Origin: Anaerolineaceae bacterium UBA5404
GTDB lineage: Bacteria > Chloroflexota > Anaerolineae > Anaerolineales > Anaerolineaceae
Assembly (NCBI GenBank): GCA_002409625.1
Contig: DHNY01000013.1
Span: forward strand, 98,311 to 145,478
Reading direction: 5' to 3'
Length of the DNA: 47,168 nucleotides
The notes under the pieces are model-generated. The model worked only from the letters and a program-made list of their open reading frames with translations, was not told the origin of the DNA and made no database searches. Below are positions 39,200 to 47,168 of this stretch, piece after piece. Position numbers and translations under genes: made by a program. Positions within the stretch are counted from its first letter, which is position 1. Each line of letters begins with the position of its first letter.

Positions 39200-39859
39200 T
39201 TAAAACAAAGTTAATTGTTCAAGCGGACCAGGCTCTTCTTCTTTTTTCTCCGGAGGGATTGCTGTATCTGAAGTCGCAGGTAATTCCTGTGGCGTTGGCG
39301 ACAACTTATTGATTATACTACCCAGATTGGCAAAATCGGCTAACATGGTGTCTTTTAAGGCTGGATTGTGCAAAGCGGCAGCCGGATGGTACATGGTGAT
39401 AACTTTTCTTCCACCAAGCTCAAAGGCTTGACCATGCACCCGTCCTATTCGCGCGTTGTCAAGAAAGCGTGCCATTGAAAAACGTCCCAAGGTCACAATA
39501 ATTTCAGGATTCAGCAAATCAATTTGCTCATCCAGCCAATTGCGACAGGCGGCAAGCTCTTCCGGCAAGGGATCACGATTTCCAGGCGGGCGACATTTGA
39601 CCACATTGGTCACAAAAACTTCTTCGCGTTTAAGCCCTGCGACAGCCAGGAGTTCGTCTAAAACCTTACCTGCCTGCCCGACAAAGGGTTTGCCTTGGAT
39701 ATCTTCATTCCTGCCCGGACCTTCGCCGATGAACATCACTTTAACAGCGTGAGGTCCTTCGCCAGGCACAACACGGTTGCGTTCCCTTGCCAGCGTGCAC
39801 CGCCGGCAATGACGTAATTCTTCGCGAATGGCGTCCAAGCGCTCTGTGTTTTCAGGCAT
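39200..39859 (-). CDS. Type 4 uracil-DNA glycosylase (Fe-S)
   Basis: This enzyme removes uracil from DNA, starting base-excision repair. The 219-residue protein matches family 4 UDGs: four cluster-ligand Cys at 18, 21, 89 and 105, motif A GEGPGRNEDIQGKPFVGQAG and motif B MYHPAAAL. The C-terminal 40 residues are acidic and low complexity. The ATG at 39859 has GGAG upstream; the TTG four codons earlier is not needed. It is part of the run tsaE-tsaB-rimI-udg-wbpA-epimerase on the minus strand. Confidence 0.94.
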   Translation of the reverse strand: MPENTERLDAIREELRHCRRCTLARERNRVVPGEGPHAVKVMFIGEGPGRNEDIQGKPFVGQAGKVLDELLAVAGLKREEVFVTNVVKCRPPGNRDPLPEELAACRNWLDEQIDLLNPEIIVTLGRFSMARFLDNARIGRVHGQAFELGGRKVITMYHPAAALHNPALKDTMLADFANLGSIINKLSPTPQELPATSDTAIPPEKKEEEPGPLEQLTLF

Positions 39860-39900
39860 TAAAAGCTCCAATAAAGGATTTTACTCCATAGTCCAGTATA

Positions 39901-40425
39901 TTAGACGTATTTCAGACTGATTAAGTTCCTAATTTGATTAAAATCGATCGGTTTAAGGGTTAAAAGGATGGCATCTTCGTTGTTATCCTGATAATAACCC
40001 GGCCTTATGCCCACCATTTCGAAACCCAAACCCAGATAAAGTCGAATAGCCGCCTGGTTGCTTTTGCGGACTTCCAAGAGTGCCTCCACAATGCCATGCT
40101 GTTGCGAATCAAGAATCGCGGCAGCCAGCAAATTGCGCCCAATTCCCAAATGACGGTAGTCTTCATCAACCGCGATTGTGCCAATTTCAAGGCTATCCAC
40201 AATGCGCCAAGCCACAACCACGCCAAGCAAACGCTCAGCTTCGGGTTTCACGCCATCAACTGCCACTAAACAAACGCTAGAAGAATCCTCACGCAGTTCA
40301 TATTCAAAAGATCCCTTTGGCCAAGGCTGGCTAAAAGCAGCATTTTCTAAGGCTTCTACCTGTGGCAAATCAGCCAAAGTCATCTTTCGGATAAAAAAGG
40401 ATTCAGTTTTAGGTTTAGAACTCAT
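39901..40425 (-). CDS. rimI: Ribosomal-protein-alanine acetyltransferase RimI-like GNAT
   Basis: This 174-residue GNAT protein has IRKMTLADLPQVEALENAAFSQPW, the acetyl-CoA loop YRHLGIGRNLLAA and the late motif EVRKSNQAAIRLYLGLGFE, the usual RimI arrangement. RimI acetylates the N-terminus of ribosomal protein S18 in E. coli. Its location after tsaB is the common bacterial order. Start and tsaB stop overlap as ATGA. Confidence 0.9.
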   Translation of the reverse strand: MSSKPKTESFFIRKMTLADLPQVEALENAAFSQPWPKGSFEYELREDSSSVCLVAVDGVKPEAERLLGVVVAWRIVDSLEIGTIAVDEDYRHLGIGRNLLAAAILDSQQHGIVEALLEVRKSNQAAIRLYLGLGFEMVGIRPGYYQDNNEDAILLTLKPIDFNQIRNLISLKYV

Positions 40426-41093
40426 ACATTGGGGACGTTGCTGAGCGTGTGCACATAAATGGGCGAAAGCGTGGCGGGATCATCCGCTTCGCCGGCTTTG
40501 ATCTTTTGCCAGGCGAGTTCTGCCAAAACAGCAGGCCGCCGAACGCATAATGATGCAGGCGCGAGTTGGGTTGTTTTCCATTTACGCCCCAAAATTTGCC
40601 GGGTTTCTGTGTTTAGATCGCCAACAACATAGATGGGAGATTTAATCGTCTGGGCAATGGCTTTGGCGTCATCCAACTGAAGCCCATTTTCGGCTTGCCA
40701 GGCACGGTTTTTGTAGGTGTAACGCATCCAGGCAAACCGACCTCTGCCCAGCTCAATCATGGCAATCATCGGACGTCTTAGCCCGGGTTGAGCGCTTGAA
40801 AGAATGTCAAGCGATGGAATACCCACGATGGGCAGTTTTTGTGCCAGGGCAATACCCTTGGCAACGCTCATGCCAATGCGCAAGCCGGTAAAGGAACCTG
40901 GCCCGGTTGCCACACCAACGCCGGTAAGTTGGTTGGGGCTTAGGTTGGCTTTGCTAAACATCCTCTGAATGGCAGGCACAAGTTCCACACTTTGATAATG
41001 CTTCCCTTTCCAAACCTGTTCAGCAAGCATTTGTGTGCCATCAAATAACGCGATGCCGGTCCAATCTGTTGATGTATCAATAGCGATTAACAT
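40422..41093 (-). CDS. tsaB: tRNA threonylcarbamoyladenosine biosynthesis protein TsaB
   Basis: TsaB pairs with TsaD and TsaE to make t6A37 in ANN-decoding tRNAs. The 223-residue ASKHA-fold protein opens with LIAIDTSTDWTGIALFDG and contains GVGVATGPGSFTGLRIGMSVAKGIAL, the family signature. It begins two bases after tsaE and overlaps rimI. tsaD and tsaC are not in this window. Confidence 0.95.
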   Translation of the reverse strand: MLIAIDTSTDWTGIALFDGTQMLAEQVWKGKHYQSVELVPAIQRMFSKANLSPNQLTGVGVATGPGSFTGLRIGMSVAKGIALAQKLPIVGIPSLDILSSAQPGLRRPMIAMIELGRGRFAWMRYTYKNRAWQAENGLQLDDAKAIAQTIKSPIYVVGDLNTETRQILGRKWKTTQLAPASLCVRRPAVLAELAWQKIKAGEADDPATLSPIYVHTLSNVPNV

Positions 41094-41095
41094 GC

Positions 41096-41596
41096 TTAAA
41101 CTCCATAAATGGCTTGCTGTAAGTTTCTGAGGATGGTTCTATTTTGCTTGCCCTCAGGTGTGAGGATGAAATGGCGCGATTGCGGTCCAGTCCAGTTCAT
41201 TTCTATCCAAATGTGCTCTTCTGGTAGTGATGCTTTAAGACGATCAGCCCACTCAACCACCAAAATGCCATTTTCCAGCGCCTGGTCAATATCCACCATG
41301 GCAACATCCAAAGGGTCGTTTTCAGCTAAACGATAAGCGTCTGCATGGTAAAGGTGCATGCCATTCGGACGCTGATATTGATTGATGATGACAAAAGTTG
41401 GGCTGGTAACGCGATCGGTTGAACCCCAGCCTTGAGCGATGCCTTGCACCAGGGTCGTTTTGCCAGAGCCAAGATCACCCTCCAGGCAAATAACCGTACC
41501 AACAGGCAACATCGCGCCTAACCTCACGCCCAATCGGCGGGTTTGGTCAGCGCTATGTGAAAAAAACTCAAAGGCATTGGGTTTGAGAATCGCCAT
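41096..41596 (-). CDS. tsaE: tRNA threonylcarbamoyladenosine biosynthesis ATPase TsaE
   Basis: TsaE is the small ATPase that drives turnover of the t6A enzyme complex. The 166-residue protein has Walker A EGDLGSGKTTLVQGI, then VTSPTFVIINQY and the LYHADAYRL and VVEWADRL segments of the family. It heads the minus operon; a promoter (TTGATG, 19 nt, TATAAT) lies upstream and AGAGGA precedes the ATG by 11 bases. Confidence 0.95.
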   Translation of the reverse strand: MAILKPNAFEFFSHSADQTRRLGVRLGAMLPVGTVICLEGDLGSGKTTLVQGIAQGWGSTDRVTSPTFVIINQYQRPNGMHLYHADAYRLAENDPLDVAMVDIDQALENGILVVEWADRLKASLPEEHIWIEMNWTGPQSRHFILTPEGKQNRTILRNLQQAIYGV

Positions 41597-41620
41597 GTTT
41601 TTTATTGTCCTCTGGGGAAA

Positions 41621-41651
41621 ATTATACCTTAAGAATGTTGCTTTTCATCAA
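41621..41651 (-). promoter_or_regulatory. Promoter of the tsaE-tsaB-rimI operon
   Basis: On the minus strand, TTGATG (41651-41646), a 19-nt spacer and TATAAT (41626-41621) precede tsaE, whose ATG is 24 bases further on. Confidence 0.5.
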
Positions 41652-41779
41652 ATTTCAATAGGAGCTGTTTACAAGCCTAATTTATCAAAGAATGACCCTG
41701 GCACGCGTTTTGCGCTATTGCCAGGGTCTGTAAAGCTTAGGATTTGGCGTTTTTATCAGTTAATGTATCTAAGGCTTGT

Positions 41780-43570
41780 CTATCGAGCAGGCACAATAAC
41801 AAAGTTCTTATATTGCACAGAAACTGGCGCTTGTTTGAAAGACTGAATAAGCACAGCACCATCGCCAGAGATAAGGTCATCATCCACCACGCTGGCAACG
41901 GGGTTACCATTCACCAGCAAGGTCAGATTAGATCCTATGCAGCTGGCACTGATCGTGTTTTCACCATCGGGCAGGACATTATTATGAGTCTGGCCATACA
42001 ATTCCGTGTACTCTCCATATAAGACCTTGTAGATGCCAGTCCAGCCATCTTTGGCTACCGCTAAAGCATAAAAGCTATCCACCGACTGGTGGCGGCAAAC
42101 CACACCAACCATCGCATCGTGATCAAAGTCGAGAACATCCACCGAGACCACCATGTCCATATAGTTAACCTCATTTGTGTTCGCTGTCAGATATCGATCG
42201 GTATCTTTCATGGTCATTGTAAAATGGCCGTCTTGCCATGCAATAGTGTAATTTTCTTTATCAACAAACCTTAGTTTGCTGGCTTCCGCTTCAGATTGCA
42301 GATTATTCTGATAGAAATAGCCTGCGTTTTCATAAGCGAGATCGCTTTTATAGGTTGGCGCCATAGGTAAGTCTGCTGAGGTTCTAAGCAATTTGCCCGC
42401 ATCAACCTTAAAAGCCTGAAGATTAGTAAAGGCAACGGTGCTAGAACCATCAGTAAAGTTGCCAGTTGAAATGCCAACATCACCGCTCATTGGGCTAAAG
42501 TCTTTAATCGCGGCGACTTGAAGTCCATTAACAAAAAGTGTAACCACGTCATCAACACATGCTAAGGTTACCGTGTTTCTATCATCTGAAATACCAGCAA
42601 CCCGCCGATCCACCAAACGAACCTCTTTGCCGTTGAGATATTTTCTGATGGTAATCCAGTTATCGAAAGAAACATCGCCTTGAACATAGTTGTCATTATC
42701 TACAAAACGGCAGATGAGACCATAGCTGTTAATCGGGTCAGCAGAGATTCTTTCCGCATCAACCTGAACAACCATATTGAGTTCGTTCACCCTACCGCTG
42801 GTTTGCCAACCAAGAGAATTCTTTTCGGTTACGGTTATTGCAAAGCCATCAGACGTCAGTTGACCTTGGGAAGAATCACCAACGAAAGACTCAAAAGGGC
42901 TATCGGAGCCCAGCGCGTCAAAAAAGATGGGCGTGAATCCAGCGACATTAACCGGGGGTTGTTGCACGTTGTTAGAATCGTCTGGGCTTTGAACATCTCC
43001 AGAATCATCATTGTCGATTTCAGTGGGCATAGGCGCCTGCATGGTTCCTATCGCATCACCGGTCTCGGTTTCAATGCCTTCAATAACCCATTCTAGATTG
43101 TTTAATCCTTCGGTTACTTTCTTTTTAACAGATCTTGTAATAACCATAATCAGGATGACACATGCGGCAAGGAGCAAAACACCGCCAACCAAAAGGCCAA
43201 TAAGAAGACCTTTGTTGTTCTTTTTGGGGCTTTGCGGCGCGGGTGGATAAGAAGGCGGATAAGCAGGTGGCGGCGTATAAGGTGGCTGGCCTTGAGGGGC
43301 TGGCTGGAAATCATGCCCCTGAACTGGTGCGCCAGGAGCAGGTTGGGTGGGTGGAACTGCCTGATATGGCATTTGGTTGCCTTGAGCAAAGCTGGGTTGA
43401 TCAACCGACTGCCATTCATCTTCCACCGACGAAATGGGGTTTTCTATTTTTTGAGGCATATCTGCGAAAGCTGCCTCTTCATTGGGTTTATTTACAAGCA
43501 AGCCGCCACAATTTGAGCAGAACTTGCCTTTTTCGTCATTTGCTGTTTGACAAAATGGACAATTAATCAT
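41780..43570 (-). CDS. Zinc-ribbon/TM protein with two beta-sandwich domains (paralogue 1)
   Basis: This 596-residue protein has an N-terminal zinc ribbon (Cys4, Cys7, Cys18, Cys21), a Pro/Gln-rich linker, a TM helix (about 121-145), an acidic/Pro stalk, and two homologous C-terminal domains of concanavalin/DUF1080-like beta-sandwich type (about 210-390 and 395-596). Each domain carries two Cys in matching places (LICRF...LACVDD and VVCRH...ASCIG), likely one disulfide per domain outside the cell. The LFVNGLQVA and LLVNGNPVA motifs mark the repeat. The zinc ribbon would be cytoplasmic. No enzymatic motif was recognised, so a sugar-binding or sensing role is only a guess. GGAGGT precedes the ATG. 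It is paralogous to the next gene. Confidence 0.85.
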   Translation of the reverse strand: MINCPFCQTANDEKGKFCSNCGGLLVNKPNEEAAFADMPQKIENPISSVEDEWQSVDQPSFAQGNQMPYQAVPPTQPAPGAPVQGHDFQPAPQGQPPYTPPPAYPPSYPPAPQSPKKNNKGLLIGLLVGGVLLLAACVILIMVITRSVKKKVTEGLNNLEWVIEGIETETGDAIGTMQAPMPTEIDNDDSGDVQSPDDSNNVQQPPVNVAGFTPIFFDALGSDSPFESFVGDSSQGQLTSDGFAITVTEKNSLGWQTSGRVNELNMVVQVDAERISADPINSYGLICRFVDNDNYVQGDVSFDNWITIRKYLNGKEVRLVDRRVAGISDDRNTVTLACVDDVVTLFVNGLQVAAIKDFSPMSGDVGISTGNFTDGSSTVAFTNLQAFKVDAGKLLRTSADLPMAPTYKSDLAYENAGYFYQNNLQSEAEASKLRFVDKENYTIAWQDGHFTMTMKDTDRYLTANTNEVNYMDMVVSVDVLDFDHDAMVGVVCRHQSVDSFYALAVAKDGWTGIYKVLYGEYTELYGQTHNNVLPDGENTISASCIGSNLTLLVNGNPVASVVDDDLISGDGAVLIQSFKQAPVSVQYKNFVIVPAR

Positions 43571-43610
43571 TTTTTACCTCCAAAAAAGGGGAAATTTACT
43601 ATTTTTGTTT

Positions 43611-43656
43611 ATCTTACTTAAGAATAATGTTAGTTTGCAATAACTTGCCTAAGGTA
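43611..43656 (-). promoter_or_regulatory. Promoter and upstream box of paralogue 1
   Basis: On the minus strand, ACCTTAGGCAAG (from 43656) overlaps the start of a -35 TTGCAA (43640-43635), followed by an 18-nt spacer and -10 TAAGAT (43616-43611). The same arrangement lies before paralogue 2. Confidence 0.65.
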
Positions 43657-43732
43657 TGTATAAGCCTGGCTTAATTTCTCGTTAAGAACAGGTCGCAAGG
43701 CGACTGATATGGTTAACAAGCTGGTTCAAGCA

Positions 43733-43773
43733 GAAAAATGACCTTAGCCGTCTAATCAAAACAGGCTAAGGTC
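43733..43773 (-). terminator. Intrinsic terminator after paralogue 2
   Basis: Perfect 10-bp arms GACCTTAGCC (43740-43749) and GGCTAAGGTC (43764-43773) are followed on the minus strand by ATTTTTC. It lies just beyond the stop at 43801 and isolates the two paralogues transcriptionally. Confidence 0.8.
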
Positions 43774-43800
43774 ACACGAATGTTTTCGTTCTCTTCCGGC

Positions 43801-45648
43801 CTAGTCAAGATTGACTGGAAAGATCATGAAATTCTTAAATTGCACCGAGACTGGCGCATCTTTATATGACATGGAAATGAGACCGCCATCGCCTGAGAGC
43901 AGATCCCCATCATTCACCGTTGCAATGATCTCACCATTAACCATCAGGGTTAAAGTATCTTCCACACAACTTCCCACAATATAGTTGTCACCAGCACCTA
44001 ACACACCTTGGTTGTAATCACCATACAGCTCCATAAAGTTACCGTTGAGTTGCTTGTAGATAATTGTCCAGCCGTCGTAGGCGACGCCAAAACCATAATA
44101 GTTGTCAATACCCTGGTAGCGACATATGACCCCCACAGTGGCATCATGGTCAAACTCAGCCACCGTTGCATTAACCAGCATATTCATGTAGTTTAGTTTT
44201 GAAGATACCACAGTAACATGACGTTCGGGTTCTTTTAGCGTAAGCATGTATTTTCCATCTTCCCAGGAAGTCTTGTGATATTCATTCTCGGCAATCATTA
44301 TTGGGCTAATTTCTTCTTCAGTCAACAAGCTGTTCTGATAGAAATAATTTTTATCCTCATAGCTTAATTTTGACTGAATGGTGCTTGTAAAAGGCAAATC
44401 GCTCGCCTTTGTAATGGCTTCGTTTCCTTCAACTTCATAGACCTTAAATTGGCTAAAGCCCACTGTGGAGGGTTCGGAAGCGTAGTTGATTGTGCTAAAA
44501 CCCACATCGCCAGAAATGGGGTTCGGATCAATAGCTGTTGCAACCTGCAATCCATTCACAAAAAGGGTGATTGTGTCATCAATACAAGCCATGCTGATGG
44601 TATTCTTGGTTTCCGAAATACCATTTATAAATCGACTTACCAAATAAGTTGGCTCGCCGTTAATGTACTGCCTCAATGTAATCCATCCATCATAGGCAGC
44701 GCCTCCAAGCGTATAGTTATCATCGTCACCAAAGCGACAGATTAAAGCATAGGCGGTGTATTCGTGTCCATCAAGCAATTCAACATCAATTTGAGCAACA
44801 GAATTTTTTACTGAAACCGAATCTGTCAGCTGCCAACCGAGAAAATTCTCCGTTTTAATTTTGAACTCATAGACATTTGGTTTAATAACCGTCTCGATAT
44901 CTCCATCCTCAACACCATACATCAAAGTGTTTGGACCAAAATCATCGTAAAACAGGGCTTTAAAGCCCGGGACTTCCGGTAAGGTTACTGAGGGTACGAT
45001 GGGTTCTTGTGTAACTGGCATTTCATCGGGGGTTGCATCAACAATTTCCGGGGTGTTTTGCACGGTAGGCGTGGGAGCTTCAAGGGTTCCAATTGCGGGG
45101 GAAACTTCAGTGGTCAGTTGGTCCACAAACAAGGTTGCCAACTGATTTGGGTCGGTGGCTTTCTTAAAAAAGGGTTTGACGACCTTAAAATACAATAGGA
45201 CACAAAGTCCAAGCAGTAAAATCGCTCCAACAAGAATGCCAATCAACAGTCCTGTGTTCTTTTTGGGCGTTTTGGGAGCAGGTGGATAGGCAGGTTGCGG
45301 TGCGTATGGATATTGGGCTTGCCCATGCCCGGGTTGTTGGAAGGTTTGCCCTTGCGGGTAAGCGGCGGCTGGTTGCTGTGGGTAAGCCTGGCCAGGTGGT
45401 GAGCTGATTGGTGCCTGCGGACCGCTCGAAAAGCCTGGCGCGCTAACACTTTGCCATTCATCCTGGGCTGCTTGCATTGGCTGATCCTCAATTTCAGAAG
45501 CGATTCCCTCAAAAGCTTGTTCAGGCTTTTCTTCCGGGATGAATTCTGATGCTTCTGGCTTTATTTCGTTTTCAAGCTTGCCACCACAATTTAGGCAAAA
45601 GCTGCTCGTGTCTTGGTTTTCTGTTTCACAATATGGACAACGTTTCAT
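43801..45648 (-). CDS. Zinc-ribbon/TM protein with two beta-sandwich domains (paralogue 2)
   Basis: This 615-residue paralogue of the preceding protein has the same order: zinc ribbon (Cys4, Cys7, Cys18, Cys21), Pro/Gln/Tyr-rich linker, TM helix (about 133-157), stalk, and two beta-sandwich domains (about 230-405 and 410-615). The same two Cys per domain recur (LICRFGDDDNY...MACIDD and VICRYQGIDNY...GSCVED), with NGLQVAT and NGEIIAT repeats. GAGGT precedes the ATG. The protein is longest in the proline-rich linker. It has its own promoter and terminator, so the pair are separate units made by gene duplication. Function is unknown. Confidence 0.85.
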   Translation of the reverse strand: MKRCPYCETENQDTSSFCLNCGGKLENEIKPEASEFIPEEKPEQAFEGIASEIEDQPMQAAQDEWQSVSAPGFSSGPQAPISSPPGQAYPQQPAAAYPQGQTFQQPGHGQAQYPYAPQPAYPPAPKTPKKNTGLLIGILVGAILLLGLCVLLYFKVVKPFFKKATDPNQLATLFVDQLTTEVSPAIGTLEAPTPTVQNTPEIVDATPDEMPVTQEPIVPSVTLPEVPGFKALFYDDFGPNTLMYGVEDGDIETVIKPNVYEFKIKTENFLGWQLTDSVSVKNSVAQIDVELLDGHEYTAYALICRFGDDDNYTLGGAAYDGWITLRQYINGEPTYLVSRFINGISETKNTISMACIDDTITLFVNGLQVATAIDPNPISGDVGFSTINYASEPSTVGFSQFKVYEVEGNEAITKASDLPFTSTIQSKLSYEDKNYFYQNSLLTEEEISPIMIAENEYHKTSWEDGKYMLTLKEPERHVTVVSSKLNYMNMLVNATVAEFDHDATVGVICRYQGIDNYYGFGVAYDGWTIIYKQLNGNFMELYGDYNQGVLGAGDNYIVGSCVEDTLTLMVNGEIIATVNDGDLLSGDGGLISMSYKDAPVSVQFKNFMIFPVNLD

Positions 45649-45686
45649 ATATACCTCATCTTCGTTGAAAAAAAATCCTTAGACTT

Positions 45687-45732
45687 ATCTTACAAAAAAA
45701 ATGCGTCTGCTTGCAATGCCTTGCCTAAGGTG
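45687..45732 (-). promoter_or_regulatory. Promoter and upstream box of paralogue 2
   Basis: The minus strand carries ACCTTAGGCAAGG, then -35 TTGCAA (45716-45711), an 18-nt spacer and -10 TAAGAT (45692-45687). Order and spacing match paralogue 1. Confidence 0.65.
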
Positions 45733-45785
45733 CTTTGAGCATAGGCAGCTGATTTTTTTCTTACTTCATCTAAAGCTCTCTGGGG

Positions 45786-45791
45786 TATAAT
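45786..45791 (+). promoter_or_regulatory. -10 hexamer TATAAT upstream of ychF
   Basis: A perfect TATAAT lies 51 bases before the ychF ATG. The -35 region is weak. GGAGAT serves as ribosome-binding site. Confidence 0.45.
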
Positions 45792-45842
45792 CGAGGCATT
45801 ATAAAACATGCGGCATGACCCGCGAATGGAAATTGGAGATCC

Positions 45843-46913
45843 ATGCAACTCGGAATTATCGGACTGCCCCAAAGCGGCAAAACAACCCTTTTTAACGCCC
45901 TCACTGGCGCAAACCTCGCCACGGGAGCTGCCTCTGCTCACATGGAAGTACACACCGCAGTGGTGGATGTGCCTGACCTTCGTGTAGACGCTTTAGTTGA
46001 GCACTACAAAGCCAAGAAAACGGTTTATGCCAAGGTGACCTATGCCGACATCACCGGCATCGATGGGAAAGCTGGCAAGGCCGGCCTCCCAGGACAACTG
46101 ATTAATGCCATGGCAACCATGGATGGCTTTCTACACGTTGTGCGGCAGTTTGAAAGCCCGGTGGTAGCCCATCAGGAAGGCAGCCTGGATCCCATCCGTG
46201 ACATTGAAAACCTTGATACAGAGTTCATCCTCAATGACCTCGTTATGGTAGAGCGCAAACTGGAAAGGCTTACCGAGGAGCACCGCCGTGGCGTGAGTCG
46301 TCCCAGAGAAGAAATCCAAAAAGAGATTGATGTCTTTAAGACCTTGCAAGCCATGCTCAATGAGAATTTGCCCCTGCGCCATCACAGCTTTACACCAGAA
46401 GAAGATCAAATCGTAGCCAGCTATGGCTTTTTGAGCCGAAAACCGCAAATCATCGTCTTCAACCAATCCGAAGGGCAAGATGCGCCAGCCTATGAAAGTC
46501 CCCATCCGCACACTTTTGTGATTGCGCTTCCGGCAAAATTGGAAATGGACATTGCTGCGTTGGAACCCGAAGACGCCGAAATCTTTATGCAAGAATATGG
46601 CATTGAAGAGCTTGCCATGTCGCGTTTGATAAAGCTTTCTTATGATTTGCTGGGTGTGCATAGCTTTTTTACCGCCGGCGAAAAAGAAGTACACGCTTGG
46701 ACCCTCAAAAAAGGTCTCAATGCCAGGGATGCGGCAGGTGTCATCCACAGCGATATGGAGAAAGGCTTCATTCGCGCCGAAGTGATTTCATATGACGACC
46801 TCATGCTCTACGGCAGCACTGCCGAGGCACGCACAAAAGGTCGATTACGTGTGGAAGGCAAAACCTATATTATTGAAGATGGCGATATTATTGAAATTCG
46901 CTTCAATATATAA
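45843..46913 (+). CDS. ychF: YchF/OLA1-type P-loop NTPase
   Basis: This TRAFAC GTPase-family member, known in other bacteria to prefer ATP, binds ribosomes and affects stress responses. The 356-residue product has the G1 loop GLPQSGKTT (7-15), the G3-equivalent ADITGIDG instead of DxxG/Q, and NQSE at the G4 position instead of NKxD, in keeping with the family's NxxE variant. A coiled-coil region (about 135-180) and a C-terminal TGS domain (about 270-356, FTAGEKEVHAWTL to DGDIIEIRF) complete it. The start has GGAGAT upstream. It is monocistronic. Confidence 0.94.
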   Translation: MQLGIIGLPQSGKTTLFNALTGANLATGAASAHMEVHTAVVDVPDLRVDALVEHYKAKKTVYAKVTYADITGIDGKAGKAGLPGQLINAMATMDGFLHVVRQFESPVVAHQEGSLDPIRDIENLDTEFILNDLVMVERKLERLTEEHRRGVSRPREEIQKEIDVFKTLQAMLNENLPLRHHSFTPEEDQIVASYGFLSRKPQIIVFNQSEGQDAPAYESPHPHTFVIALPAKLEMDIAALEPEDAEIFMQEYGIEELAMSRLIKLSYDLLGVHSFFTAGEKEVHAWTLKKGLNARDAAGVIHSDMEKGFIRAEVISYDDLMLYGSTAEARTKGRLRVEGKTYIIEDGDIIEIRFNI

Positions 46914-46959
46914 GCGCTGTTATGGGATTGAGATTACTCTTTGTGGATAAAATGAACAA

Positions 46960-47168
46960 AATGACCCACACCCCTAACCCCTCTCCCAGGAGAGGGCGAA
47001 GTAAGCTTTCACTATCGAATCTGCCCCCTTCAGGGATTGCTTGCATGCCAAAGCTCTCTTGCGATTTGTTGGGGACGTTTGCTTTCCGAGGGTTTTTAGC
47101 CCCCTCCAGGGACTGCTTGCGCTCCGAGGCTCATTTCCGAAGAGTGGGGACTAAGGGGGTGGGTCTTG
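46960..47168 (+). repeat. GC-rich short repeats at the right edge
   Basis: A CCTCTCCCAGGAGAGG hairpin (about 46979-46994) is followed by two copies of a unit beginning CCCCTTCAGGGATTGCTTGC (about 47027) and CCCCTCCAGGGACTGCTTGC (about 47102). Similar CCCTCTCCAGGG sequence occurs at 9917-9928. No gene was recognised here, and the unit may run past the window. Confidence 0.5.

Overview
The window looks like a chromosomal segment of an uncultured or little-studied Anaerolineae-type Chloroflexota bacterium. This is an inference from gene style: Thr/Pro-rich 'TPTPT' linkers between a surface domain and a membrane anchor, a CAP/LysM protein, a C39-peptidase/TPR protein, a small SWIM-finger protein, zinc-ribbon/transmembrane/beta-sandwich proteins, and dnaA standing apart from dnaN. 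No rRNA, tRNA, CRISPR array, phage gene or transposase was seen.

Layout. 1-760 holds hairpin-forming repeats and the dnaA terminator. dnaA (minus) follows, with an AT-rich 458-bp candidate oriC upstream of it. Next are a two-gene minus operon (YbhN-type flippase-like membrane protein, then an FAD-dependent oxidoreductase) and a 1.1-kb array of a 67-bp palindromic repeat. 6.1-9.9 kb carries a GH13 glucan hydrolase and an ABC-F ATPase. 10-16.7 kb is housekeeping and mixed: pcp, SWIM protein, PAP2 phosphatase, a LysM/HAD/GNAT operon, sufS-sufE, and a GT2 glycosyltransferase.

16.7-30.9 kb is a plus-strand cell-surface polysaccharide locus: Wzm/Wzt-type ABC exporter, rfbCBAD for dTDP-L-rhamnose, then four large glycosyltransferase genes, including a 1190-residue WbsX-GT2-GT4 fusion. 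Together they would make dTDP-rhamnose, assemble a rhamnose-containing glycan at the inner face of the membrane and export it through the ABC transporter. Two sugar-nucleotide genes at 36.9-39.2 kb (UDP-sugar 6-dehydrogenase and a UDP-glucuronate-type epimerase) probably add uronic acid donors; they sit downstream of tsaE-tsaB-rimI and a family 4 uracil-DNA glycosylase in one apparent minus operon.

31-34 kb encodes two large surface proteins (CAP+3 LysM; C39 peptidase+TPR). 34-36.8 kb is a probable selenium/sulfur trafficking module (cysteine desulfurase, YedE-type transporter, DUF3343 carrier-like protein). 41.8-45.6 kb holds two paralogous zinc-ribbon/TM/double-beta-domain proteins with nearly identical promoters. 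ychF and another short-repeat region close the window.

The most interesting points are: the semi-regular hairpin-repeat array on both sides of the dnaA/oriC region; the zinc-ribbon paralogue pair with matching promoter architecture; the Se/S module with a hairpin between yedE and its carrier-like gene; the multi-module glycosyltransferases; and several genes whose -10 hexamer lies so close to the start codon that leaderless mRNAs are likely.
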